A stretch of DNA of 26,774 nucleotides from DASVBJ01 sp036375895 (GTDB lineage Bacteria; Actinomycetota; Actinomycetes; JACCUZ01), in assembly GCA_036375895.1 (NCBI GenBank), contig DASVBJ010000200.1, positions 1 to 26,774 of the forward strand, written 5' to 3'. This document shows positions 16,551 through 23,569 of the stretch, one piece after another (positions within the stretch are counted from its first letter, which is position 1; every line of letters begins with the position of its first letter). The position numbers and the translations under genes were made by a program. The notes under the pieces were generated by a model, which did not search any database, was not told the DNA's origin, and saw only the letters and a program-made list of their open reading frames with translations.

Positions 16551-16595
16551 GGGGCGGGGGCGCCTGACCTGGTGCGGTCCGGTTGCCCCCGCCCC
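16551..16595 (-). promoter_or_regulatory. leader hairpin upstream of the zinc-ribbon gene
   Basis: GGGGCGGGGGC (16551-16561) and GCCCCCGCCCC (16585-16595) are perfect 11-bp complements. The 23-nt loop contains an internal GACC/GGTC pair. The structure ends 27 nt before the small gene's ATG on the minus strand, so it would lie in its 5' leader if transcription starts upstream. The role is unknown. Confidence 0.5.
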
Positions 16596-16706
16596 GACGT
16601 ACCCCGTTTCCCCGTTCCCGTGTCCCCGAGATCCCCCGCCCCCCGAAGACACCCTGCCGGGCGCGGTGACCCGAGCGCCTCACCCGTTCTGTGTGAGATC
16701 GAGGTC

Positions 16707-16722
16707 CGGGACCTACGTCCCG
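16707..16722. promoter_or_regulatory. GGGAC-N4-GTCCC palindrome, DosR/DevR-like site
   Basis: CGGGAC-CTAC-GTCCCG is a perfect 6-bp inverted repeat with a 4-nt centre. The arms and spacing match the core of the DosR (DevR) box known from mycobacteria (GGGACTWWAGTCCC); only the centre differs. It lies 121 nt before the LuxR-type gene and 183 nt before the divergent small gene. A half-site GGGAC recurs at 16766-16770. Binding by a NarL/LuxR-type regulator is inference. Confidence 0.45.
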
Positions 16723-16843
16723 AGCGCCCGAGCCGTGCGGCTCTCGCACCCGTCAGGGCGGGGCCGGGACCTTGGGCAGACGGGCAGAGCGGACGTCGGG
16801 CTGGCGACGGGGGTGCACGGACAGAGACGTTGAGGTGAGGCGG

Positions 16844-19558
16844 ATGCCGACAACGGGAGCGCCGCAGGCGACCGACGGTGCCGGCGACACCGCAGCAGCG
16901 CCGACCGGCGAACGGCCGCGGTGGGGGGCCAAGCCCGTGCTGGCCGCCCGCCTGGCCGTACCCCAGCAGCGTCACCGCCTCGTCCTGCGCGCGCACCTGC
17001 TGGCCCGGGTCTCCGAGGGCACCGACGGGCCGCTCACGCTGGTCCGCGGGCCGGCCGGCGCCGGCAAGACCTTCCTCGTCGCGTCCTGGGTGGCGGGCGG
17101 TTGGCCACGTCATCCCGTGGCCTGGCTGTCGCTGGACGCCGACGTGGACGCGCCGGGCGTCTTCTGGGCGCACTTCCTGCAGGCTCTGGAGGCCGCCGGC
17201 GTCGTCCTGGCCGACATCGGAGTGCCTGCCCGCGCCGAGGAGATCGACCGGCTCTTCCTGGCTGAGCTCGCGGCGAGCCTGAGCGAGCTGCCCGGCCCCG
17301 TCGTCGTCGTCCTGGACGACTTCGACCGGATCGCGTCGCAGCGGGTGGCCCGGCAGCTGGACTACGTCCTGACGTACGCGGCCCCTCAGCTGAGGCTGAT
17401 CGTCACCACGAGGGGGCAGCTGCCTCCCGGCTTCCACCGCCACCGCGTGGCCGGCGAGACGGTCGAGATCAGCGCCCGCGACCTTGCGCTCACCACCGAC
17501 GAGGCGAGCGAGCTGCTGCGCCTGCACGGCGTCGACCTGCCGGAGCCGTCCGTCGAGGCGCTCACCGAGCGCATGGAGGGCTGGGTGACGGGCCTGCGCA
17601 TCTCCGCCTTGGCGCTGGCGCACGGTGAGCCGCCCGAACGCCTGTGGCAGCAGTCGGCCGGTCGCCACGGCGACATCGCGGAGTTCATCCTCGCCGAGGT
17701 GCTCGACCAGCAGCGGCCCGAGGTGCAGGACCTGCTGCTGCGTACCAGCATCCTCGAGCGGGTGCACAGCGACCTCGCTGACGCCCTCACCGGCAGGTCC
17801 GACGGCGAGCAGATCCTCGAGGAGCTCACCCGGGCGAGCACCTTCGTGCGACTGATCCCGGATGACGAGCCCTGGTACCGCTACCACCAGCTGTTCGCCG
17901 AGGCCCTGCAGGGACGGCTGCGCTCCACCGGTCTCGACGTCACCGCACTGCACCGCGCAGCCTCGCAGTGGTTGGCCGACCACGACGAGCTGCCCGCGGC
18001 CGTGAGCCACGCGGCGGCCTGCGGGGACTGGCAGCTGGCTGCCGCCCACATGGTGGACCACCTCGCGATCGGCCAGCTGCTGGTGGGTCTCGAGACGCAC
18101 CGCCTGGCGCACGCGTTCGCGGACATGCCGGCGGACGAGCCGTCCGCCGAGGCCGCGCTCGTCGAGGCCGCGCTCGCGATGGCTCAGTTCGACGCTCCCC
18201 GGTGCGTGGCTGCCCTCGATCGGGCAGCGGCGCGGTCGGGCCGGGTGCCCGAGCCTCGACGCGCGGCGCTGCTGCTCGGGGTCGCGTGTGTCCGGGTCAT
18301 CGTGAGCCGCCTGACGGGGGACCTCGAGGCCGCCGAGGGCGCCGCCGACGAGACCCGGGAACTCATGAGCAGGGTCCCCGCGGCGCAGCTGGCACGCGGC
18401 CCGGAGCTGGCGGCGCTCATGACGTCGAGCCTCGGCACGATGCAGCTGTGGAGCGGCCGGGTCGAGGTCGCCGGCGAGACGCTGCGGGCCGCCCTCGGTG
18501 TCGGGCGCACCGTCACCACGGCCTACCCCCTGAGCAACTGCCTCGGCCAGCTCGCCGTCGTGAACTACCTGGAGGGAGACCTGAGGCAGGCGCGCCAGCG
18601 CGCGCTCGAGTCGCTCGAGCTGGCCAGCCGATTCGGCCTGTCGCCGGCCGCCCGGGTGCCGGTGGGTCATCTGGCTGCTGCGCTCGTCGCGTGGGAGTGG
18701 GACGACCTCGAGGCCCTTCGCTCGCACACCGACCAGGCGGCCACCTCGGTCGCGGCCACCCACGACCCGACGGTGGTGTCAACGCTCGCGCTCCTGCGGG
18801 CCCGGCACCGCCTTTCCCGGCGTCAACCGGCAGCCGCGCTGGCCTGCCTCGACTCCGCGGAGGCCGTCCGGGACCGCCTCCCGCGCGGCTCGTTCGTCAT
18901 ACCGCTGCTCGTCGCGGAGCGGGCCGCCGCACACGTGTCGCTCGGGGAGACGCAGACCGCCCTGTCGCTGTTGGCCGAGCTGCCCGTCGACGACCCGGAC
19001 CGTCGACTGGCGCTGGCCCGGGTCCAGCTGGCGTCCGGTCAGCCCGCTGCCGCGTTGGACACGCTGGGGGACGCCCCGGACGGCAGCGGCCTCCCCCTGT
19101 CGTGTCTCGTCCGGATGAACCTGGTGGCTGCCCAGGCCCGGCACGCCACCGGTGAGACGCTCGCCGCTCGACGACAGCTCGGGCGCGCCCTCGAGATCGC
19201 CCGACCGCAGGGCTGCCGACGGCCCTTCGTGGACGTCGCCGCCTGGGTCCGCCAGATGCTGTCGGCGGAGCAGCTGCTGGCGGAGGACCACGGCTGGCTC
19301 GGCAAGAAGCTGGTGGGCGCGGTCGAGGGGGCGCGCGGCGTCGCGGAGGTGCCTCAGCTCGTCGTCGAGGAGCTCAGCGGTCGCGAGCTGGACGTCCTGA
19401 GGCTCGTCGCACAGCCGATGTCGAGCAGGGAGGCGGCCGAGGAGCTGCACCTGTCGGTGAACACCGTCAAGACGCATCTGCGCAGCGTCTACCGCAAGCT
19501 GGCGGCGACGAGCCGGACGACGGCCGTCCGCCGGGCCAGGACCCTCGGGCTGCTCTGA
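16844..19558 (+). CDS. MalT-like LuxR family transcriptional regulator
   Basis: 904 residues in the STAND ATPase/LuxR layout. Walker A is GPAGAGKT (69-76) and Walker B is VVVVLDDFD (153-161). Winged-helix and TPR-like helical repeats fill about 330-830, with the RYHQLFAEALQGRLR segment typical of MalT relatives. A C-terminal LuxR DNA-binding domain covers about 840-904 (LSGRELDVLRLVAQPMSSRE, HLSVNTVKTHLRSVYRKL). Such regulators use ATP and an unknown inducer to activate transcription. The ATG at 16844 has GAGGTGAGG upstream; an open frame 24 codons longer lacks a site. The target genes are not evident, and the gene is not obviously in an operon with its neighbours. Confidence 0.92.
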   Translation: MPTTGAPQATDGAGDTAAAPTGERPRWGAKPVLAARLAVPQQRHRLVLRAHLLARVSEGTDGPLTLVRGPAGAGKTFLVASWVAGGWPRHPVAWLSLDADVDAPGVFWAHFLQALEAAGVVLADIGVPARAEEIDRLFLAELAASLSELPGPVVVVLDDFDRIASQRVARQLDYVLTYAAPQLRLIVTTRGQLPPGFHRHRVAGETVEISARDLALTTDEASELLRLHGVDLPEPSVEALTERMEGWVTGLRISALALAHGEPPERLWQQSAGRHGDIAEFILAEVLDQQRPEVQDLLLRTSILERVHSDLADALTGRSDGEQILEELTRASTFVRLIPDDEPWYRYHQLFAEALQGRLRSTGLDVTALHRAASQWLADHDELPAAVSHAAACGDWQLAAAHMVDHLAIGQLLVGLETHRLAHAFADMPADEPSAEAALVEAALAMAQFDAPRCVAALDRAAARSGRVPEPRRAALLLGVACVRVIVSRLTGDLEAAEGAADETRELMSRVPAAQLARGPELAALMTSSLGTMQLWSGRVEVAGETLRAALGVGRTVTTAYPLSNCLGQLAVVNYLEGDLRQARQRALESLELASRFGLSPAARVPVGHLAAALVAWEWDDLEALRSHTDQAATSVAATHDPTVVSTLALLRARHRLSRRQPAAALACLDSAEAVRDRLPRGSFVIPLLVAERAAAHVSLGETQTALSLLAELPVDDPDRRLALARVQLASGQPAAALDTLGDAPDGSGLPLSCLVRMNLVAAQARHATGETLAARRQLGRALEIARPQGCRRPFVDVAAWVRQMLSAEQLLAEDHGWLGKKLVGAVEGARGVAEVPQLVVEELSGRELDVLRLVAQPMSSREAAEELHLSVNTVKTHLRSVYRKLAATSRTTAVRRARTLGLL

Positions 19559-19641
19559 CCCCCCGACCGCGGAGGATCATGGTGCGGGGCCGCTCGGCGC
19601 GTCCGATGGCTTTGTCCGCGCCGGACCGACATCGTGGACCC

Positions 19642-20472
19642 GTGAACAGGTATGCCGAGGACGTGCTCGCCACCAACTGGCGCCGCCCGCGCGCGGTTCC
19701 GGAGATCGCGGCCGAGCGCGACCTCGTCGTGGAGGACGCCGAGACGGGCTTCTGCGGCGCGGTGGTGCGCTGCGAGAAGACGCCCGGTGGGCCGACGGTG
19801 ACGCTCGAGGACCGCCACGGTCGGCACCGGGTCTTCCCCCTCGGTCCGGGGTTCCTGGTCGAGGGCAGCCCGGTGGTGCTCACCCGCCCGGTGTCCCCCG
19901 CGGCAGCCGCTGCGCCACGACGTACGGCATCGGGATCGGTGGCCGTCACCGGTCAGCGGGCCCGGGTGGCCCGGGACAGCCGCATCTACGTGGAGGGCCG
20001 CCACGACGCCGAGCTGGTCGAGCGGGTCTGGGGCGACGACCTCCGCGTCGAGGGTGTCGTCGTGGAGTACCTGAACGGCATCGACGACCTGCCCGCGATC
20101 GTGACGGAGTTCCGGCCCGGACCGGGCCGCCGGCTCGGCGTACTCGTCGACCACCTCGTCGCGGGCACCAAGGAGTCGCGCATCGCCGCGCAGGTCACCT
20201 CGCCGCACGTCCGCGTCGTCGGCCACCCCTACGTCGACGTCTGGCAGGCGGTCAAGCCGGCCGCGCTCGGCATCGCGGCGTGGCCGGACGTCCCTCGCGG
20301 CACGCCGTGGAAGGAGGGCGTCTGTCAGGCCATCGGGTGGCCGGTCGACGTCCCCGCCGCCTGGCGCAGGATCCTCGCCAGCGTCTCGTCGTACGCCGAC
20401 CTGGAGCCGAGCCTGCTGGGTCGGGTCGAGGAGCTCATCGATTTCGTCACCATCAACGACGACCAGCACTAG
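19642..20472 (+). CDS. DUF3097 family protein
   Basis: 276 residues, a conserved actinobacterial protein of unknown function. The N-terminal part starts VNRYAEDVLATNWRRPR, includes VVEDAETGFCGAVV and resembles a small beta domain. The middle has RIYVEGRHDAELVERVWG (114-131) and LGVLVDHLVAGTKES (165-179). The E-G-x-x-D-A block and the later D-containing strand resemble a TOPRIM fold as in RNase M5, which is inference. GTG at 19642 matches the conserved N-terminus. An ATG at 19579 has a good GGAGG close upstream and would add 21 unconserved residues, so the start is not settled. In related genomes it neighbours hemW and hrcA. Confidence 0.87.
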   Translation: MNRYAEDVLATNWRRPRAVPEIAAERDLVVEDAETGFCGAVVRCEKTPGGPTVTLEDRHGRHRVFPLGPGFLVEGSPVVLTRPVSPAAAAAPRRTASGSVAVTGQRARVARDSRIYVEGRHDAELVERVWGDDLRVEGVVVEYLNGIDDLPAIVTEFRPGPGRRLGVLVDHLVAGTKESRIAAQVTSPHVRVVGHPYVDVWQAVKPAALGIAAWPDVPRGTPWKEGVCQAIGWPVDVPAAWRRILASVSSYADLEPSLLGRVEELIDFVTINDDQH

Positions 20473-20502
20473 CCTGGCCGCCCTACAGAAGGAGAGACCC
20501 AG

Positions 20503-21081
20503 ATGTCCGAAGCACCGCCGCCCCCGCCGTCGCGGCCGGAGGAGCCCTCCGGCACGACGCCCCCGCCTCCGCCGCCCGCCGGTGGCTACGAGCAGGCGCC
20601 GCCCCCGCCGCCCGCGGGTGGCTACGGGCAGGCGCCGCCGCCCCCGGCCTACGAGACGCCGGGCGGCTACGGCGCAGCGGGTTACGGCGGCGCGCCCGCC
20701 GGCGCCGCGTACGCCGAGTGGCCCCAGCGTGTGCTGTCGGCCCTCATCGACTGGTTCGCGCCGTTCATCGTGGCCGGGATCCTGTTCCAGATCAGCAACG
20801 CCCTCGGCTACGTCGCCTGGCTGGCCGCCCTGGTCTGGGCCATCTACCAGGCCTACCTCGGTGGCCAGACCGGCCAGTCGCTCGGCAAGAAGACCATCGG
20901 TCTCCGGCTGATCAGCGAGCAGACCGGCCAGGTCATCGGCGGCGGCCTCGGCATCGGTCGCTACTTCCTGCACATCGTCGACGGGCTGCCCTGCTACCTC
21001 GGCTACCTGTGGCCGCTCTGGGACGCGAAGAAGCAGACGTTCGCCGACAAGATCGTCAAGACCATCGTCGTCAAGGTCTGA
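20503..21081 (+). CDS. RDD family membrane protein
   Basis: 192 residues. A Pro/Gly/Tyr-rich cytoplasmic tail (about 5-70) contains a repeated PPPPAGGY-QAP unit encoded by near-identical 36-nt DNA repeats at 20581-20649. The RDD domain follows (about 72-192) with RVLSALIDW, two or three hydrophobic helices and GQSLGKKTIGLRLI. RDD proteins are small membrane proteins, some linked to ion exchange; the function here is unknown. ATG at 20503 follows GAAGGAGAG, 30 nt after DUF3097, so the two may be co-transcribed. A perfect 16-bp hairpin follows its stop. Confidence 0.88.
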   Translation: MSEAPPPPPSRPEEPSGTTPPPPPPAGGYEQAPPPPPAGGYGQAPPPPAYETPGGYGAAGYGGAPAGAAYAEWPQRVLSALIDWFAPFIVAGILFQISNALGYVAWLAALVWAIYQAYLGGQTGQSLGKKTIGLRLISEQTGQVIGGGLGIGRYFLHIVDGLPCYLGYLWPLWDAKKQTFADKIVKTIVVKV

Positions 21082-21086
21082 CGCGC

Positions 21087-21122
21087 GTGGGTGCCGCCGG
21101 GCCGTCGCCCGGCGGCACCCAC
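21087..21122 (+). terminator. perfect 16-bp stem-loop after RDD gene
   Basis: GTGGGTGCCGCCGGGC (21087-21102), loop CGTC, and its exact complement (21107-21122). It starts 5 nt after the RDD stop and has no T-tract, as is usual for actinobacterial terminators. It ends 25 nt before the TM2 start, so it could instead be an attenuating or RNA-stabilising hairpin between co-transcribed genes. Confidence 0.75.
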
Positions 21123-21147
21123 CGCCTCACTGCGAAGGAAACCTCCC

Positions 21148-21696
21148 ATGACCGACCAGCCGCAGGAACCGCGCGAACCGCAGGAACCGCCGCGCGAGCA
21201 GGACGCCGCGTCCACCGGATCCACCACTCCGCCGACCGAACCGACCGAGCCGACCGAGCCGGCCGGATCCGCCGAGGACGCCGGAGCGTTCGCGGCACCC
21301 GGCACCCCGCCACCCCCGCCACCCCCGCCGCCGCCTGGGCAGGCCGGGCAGGCCGCCGGGCAGGCCGGCTACCAGCAGGGGTGGCAGCAGCAGCCCCCGC
21401 CGGGCTATGCCCAGCCGGCGCCCGCGCCGGGCTATGGCCAGCCGGCCTACCCGGCCGGCTACGTGGACCCGCAGGCCAAGTCGAAGATCGTCGCGGGGCT
21501 GCTCGGCATCTTTCTCGGCGGCTTCGGAGTGCACCGCTTCTACCTGGGCTACACCCGGATCGGCGTCATCCAGATCGTCGTGACGGTCCTGACCTGCGGC
21601 ATCGGATCGCTGTGGGGCTTCGTCGAGGGGATCCTCTACCTCGTGGGGGCCAACGGCTACACGACCGACGCGCAGGGGCGCCCGCTGCGCGACTGA
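21148..21696 (+). CDS. TM2 domain membrane protein
   Basis: 182 residues. A low-complexity tail covers about the first 105: a TEP-repeat (EPTEPTEP), a run of prolines and PGY/GQP repeats. The TM2 domain follows (about 109-170) with AKSKIVAGLLGIFLGGFGVH and RFYLGYTRIGVIQIVVT, two membrane helices with a short hinge. The family's function is poorly known. ATG at 21148 has GAAGGAAA upstream. The tail composition parallels that of the RDD and DUF4870 neighbours, suggesting a related set of small envelope proteins. Confidence 0.9.
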   Translation: MTDQPQEPREPQEPPREQDAASTGSTTPPTEPTEPTEPAGSAEDAGAFAAPGTPPPPPPPPPPGQAGQAAGQAGYQQGWQQQPPPGYAQPAPAPGYGQPAYPAGYVDPQAKSKIVAGLLGIFLGGFGVHRFYLGYTRIGVIQIVVTVLTCGIGSLWGFVEGILYLVGANGYTTDAQGRPLRD

Positions 21697-21717
21697 CGGG
21701 GCTGGCCCACCGAGCTC

Positions 21718-21784
21718 GCACACGAGCACATCGGCCCACAAGGCGGCCGCGCAGCATCCACGCTGCGCGGCCGTCCTCGTGTGC
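21718..21784 (+). terminator. nested hairpin after TM2 gene
   Basis: The inner stem CGGCCGCGCAGC (21744-21755) pairs perfectly with 21762-21773 across loop ATCCAC. An outer 9-bp pair, GCACACGAG (21718-21726) and CTCGTGTGC (21776-21784), encloses it. A strong terminator candidate 21 nt after the TM2 stop. Confidence 0.75.
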
Positions 21785-21845
21785 AGCCGCGGTCGCCGAG
21801 AACGCGTACGACGTGACGCTGAAGCAACGGCACCACCCGGCTCGG

Positions 21846-22343
21846 GTGGCTTGGCGCCCTCGGCCCTGGTGGGGGCGCCCCACAACGCCTACGTTGGCGG
21901 CGGGCCGTGCCGGGCGCTCGTGCCGCGGTCGGCCCCGACCGGGAGGCATCCCCGACTACCCGACGCCGAGCGGGTACGGGCCGGCCGGGCCGCCGTCGCA
22001 GCTCAGCCCGCAGGACGAGCGCACGTGGGGCATGCTCGCCCACCTCAGCGCGCTCGTCTGCGCGATCATCGCGCTGGCCTTCATCGGCCCGCTGGTGATC
22101 ATGCTGACCCAGGGCGAGAAGTCGGCGTTCGTCCGCCGCCAGGCCGTCGAGGCGCTGAACTTCCAGATCACGACGTACATCGCCGCGTTCGTGTCGTTCC
22201 TGCTGATCTTCGTGTTCCTGATCGGCCTCGTCCTGCTGCCGATCGTGGGCATCGGCTGGCTGGTGCTGACGATCATGGCGTCGATCGCCGCCAACAGAGG
22301 CGAGGACTACCGCTACCCGGTCAACCTCCGGCTGGTGAAGTAG
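21846..22343 (+). CDS. DUF4870 family membrane protein, start unresolved
   Basis: The convincing part begins at about 21942 (GGIPDYPTPSGYGPAG) and continues LSPQDERTWGMLAHLSALVC, then hydrophobic helices, a cytoplasmic KSAFVRRQAVEALNFQIT segment and a final NRGEDYRYPVNLRLVK, all typical of DUF4870. The family has three membrane helices and unknown function. In frame, only GTG at 21846 or TTG at 21894 precede it without ribosome sites, and both yield Arg/Trp-rich sequence that looks non-coding. A GTG at 21920 in the other frame reads VPRSAPTG and would join perfectly if one base near 21944 were absent. So either the start is unusual or there is a one-base frameshift. It is convergent with hemW, 4 bp apart. 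Confidence 0.75.
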   Translation: MAWRPRPWWGRPTTPTLAAGRAGRSCRGRPRPGGIPDYPTPSGYGPAGPPSQLSPQDERTWGMLAHLSALVCAIIALAFIGPLVIMLTQGEKSAFVRRQAVEALNFQITTYIAAFVSFLLIFVFLIGLVLLPIVGIGWLVLTIMASIAANRGEDYRYPVNLRLVK

Positions 22344-22347
22344 CCCC

Positions 22348-23568
22348 TTAGTCGACGAGGTCCCGGACCACTGCGTCAGCCAGCAGGCGGCCGCGCAGCG
22401 TCAGCACTGCGCGGCCGTCGGCGTGTTCGGCCGGGTCCAGCAGGCCCTCATCGACGGCGCGTCCCGCCGCCGCGCGCCCGGCAGGGCGCAGGGCTGCGAG
22501 CGGGTAGCCGTCGGCCAGACGCAGGCGGAGCAGGACGTCCTCGACCCGGCGATCCTCCGCACGCAGCACCTCGCGCGCGTGAGCGGGCGACTCGCCGGCC
22601 GCCAGCCGCCCGGCGTAGGCCGCCGGGTGCTTGACGTTCCACCAGCGGGTGCCGCCGATGTGGCTGTGGGCGCCCGGGCCGACCCCCCACCAGTCGTCGC
22701 CCCGCCAGTAGCCGAGGTTGTGGCGGCAGCGCTGCGACGGGCCGGTCGCCCAGTTGCTCACCTCGTACCAGCCGTAGCCGGCCGCGGCGAGCAGCTCGTC
22801 TGCCACCACGTACTTGTCCGCGAGGTCGTCGTCGTCGGGCGCGGGCAGCTCGCCCCGTCGTACCCGCGTCGCGAGCCGGGTGCCCTCCTCCACGACGAGC
22901 GCGTAGGCGCTCACATGGTCGGGCCGCAGCGCGAGCGCGGCCTGCACGCTGGCCCGCCAGTCGTCGAGGCTCTCCCCGGGAGTGCCGTAGATGAGGTCGA
23001 GGCTGACGCCGGTGAAGCCGGCGTCGCGCGCCCACTCCACGACGTCCGGCAGCCGCCGCGGGTCGTGGGTGCGGTCGAGCGTCGCAAGGACGTGCGGCAC
23101 CACCGACTGCATGCCGAACGAGACCCGCGTGAAGCCCGCCTCGCGCAAGGCCAGCAGAGAGGCCGGGTCGACGCTGTCCGGGTTGGCCTCGGTGGTGACC
23201 TCCGCGCCGGCGGCGAGGCCGAACTCCGACCGGATCGCGTCGAGCACCCGCGCGAGGTGATCGGCCGGCAGCAGCGTCGGCGTGCCACCGCCGAAGAACA
23301 CGGTCTGCACCGGCAGGTCGCGGTCGCCGAGCACCCGGCGGGCGAGCCGCACCTCGGCGATCGCTGTGGAGGCGTACGTCGCCTGGCTCGCCCCGCCGCC
23401 GAGCTCGCTCGCCGTGTAGGTGTTGAAGTCGCAGTAGCCGCACCGGGTCGCGCAGAACGGCACGTGCACGTAGATGCCGAATGCGCGGGTGCCGAGCCCG
23501 TCGTACGCCGTGTCGGGCAAGGCGCCGTCGACCGGCACCGGCTCCCCGTCGGGCAGGGTCGATGGCAT
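22348..23568 (-). CDS. hemW: radical SAM heme chaperone HemW
   Basis: 406 residues. The radical-SAM cysteine motif is C39-x3-C43-x2-C46 in PFCATRCGYCDFNTY. Also typical are FFGGGTPTLL, the TEANPDS block, SFGMQSV and DLIYGTPGES, then a C-terminal HemN-like domain with GVGPGAHSHI. HemW-type proteins are now regarded as heme chaperones, earlier annotated as oxygen-independent coproporphyrinogen oxidase. ATG at 23568 is 1 nt after the MFS stop, so it is probably translationally coupled. The gene belongs to the conserved lepA-hemW neighbourhood, here interrupted by MFS and MOSC genes. Confidence 0.94.
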   Translation of the reverse strand: MPSTLPDGEPVPVDGALPDTAYDGLGTRAFGIYVHVPFCATRCGYCDFNTYTASELGGGASQATYASTAIAEVRLARRVLGDRDLPVQTVFFGGGTPTLLPADHLARVLDAIRSEFGLAAGAEVTTEANPDSVDPASLLALREAGFTRVSFGMQSVVPHVLATLDRTHDPRRLPDVVEWARDAGFTGVSLDLIYGTPGESLDDWRASVQAALALRPDHVSAYALVVEEGTRLATRVRRGELPAPDDDDLADKYVVADELLAAAGYGWYEVSNWATGPSQRCRHNLGYWRGDDWWGVGPGAHSHIGGTRWWNVKHPAAYAGRLAAGESPAHAREVLRAEDRRVEDVLLRLRLADGYPLAALRPAGRAAAGRAVDEGLLDPAEHADGRAVLTLRGRLLADAVVRDLVD

Positions 23569-23569
23569 C

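Larger units (their letters stand above)
16524..16843. other. 320-bp structured intergenic region
   Basis: No gene is seen between the divergent zinc-ribbon gene and the LuxR-type regulator. The side near the small gene has an 11-bp inverted repeat and eight C-runs (G-runs on the minus strand). The middle holds a GGGAC-N4-GTCCC palindrome and a GAGCC-GTGC-GGCTC hairpin (16730-16743). I see no TANNNT box at leaderless distance from either gene. Confidence 0.6.

Noticed and set aside
16520..18763. 747-codon open frame on the minus strand within the LuxR-type gene
   Set aside because: The plus strand encodes a full STAND/LuxR protein with all motifs; the minus frame has no family resemblance.
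20280..21845. Continuous 687-codon frame ending in DUF4870 read as one large protein
   Set aside because: Most of it lies in the wrong frame across the DUF3097, RDD and TM2 genes; only the last 130 or so codons are family-like.
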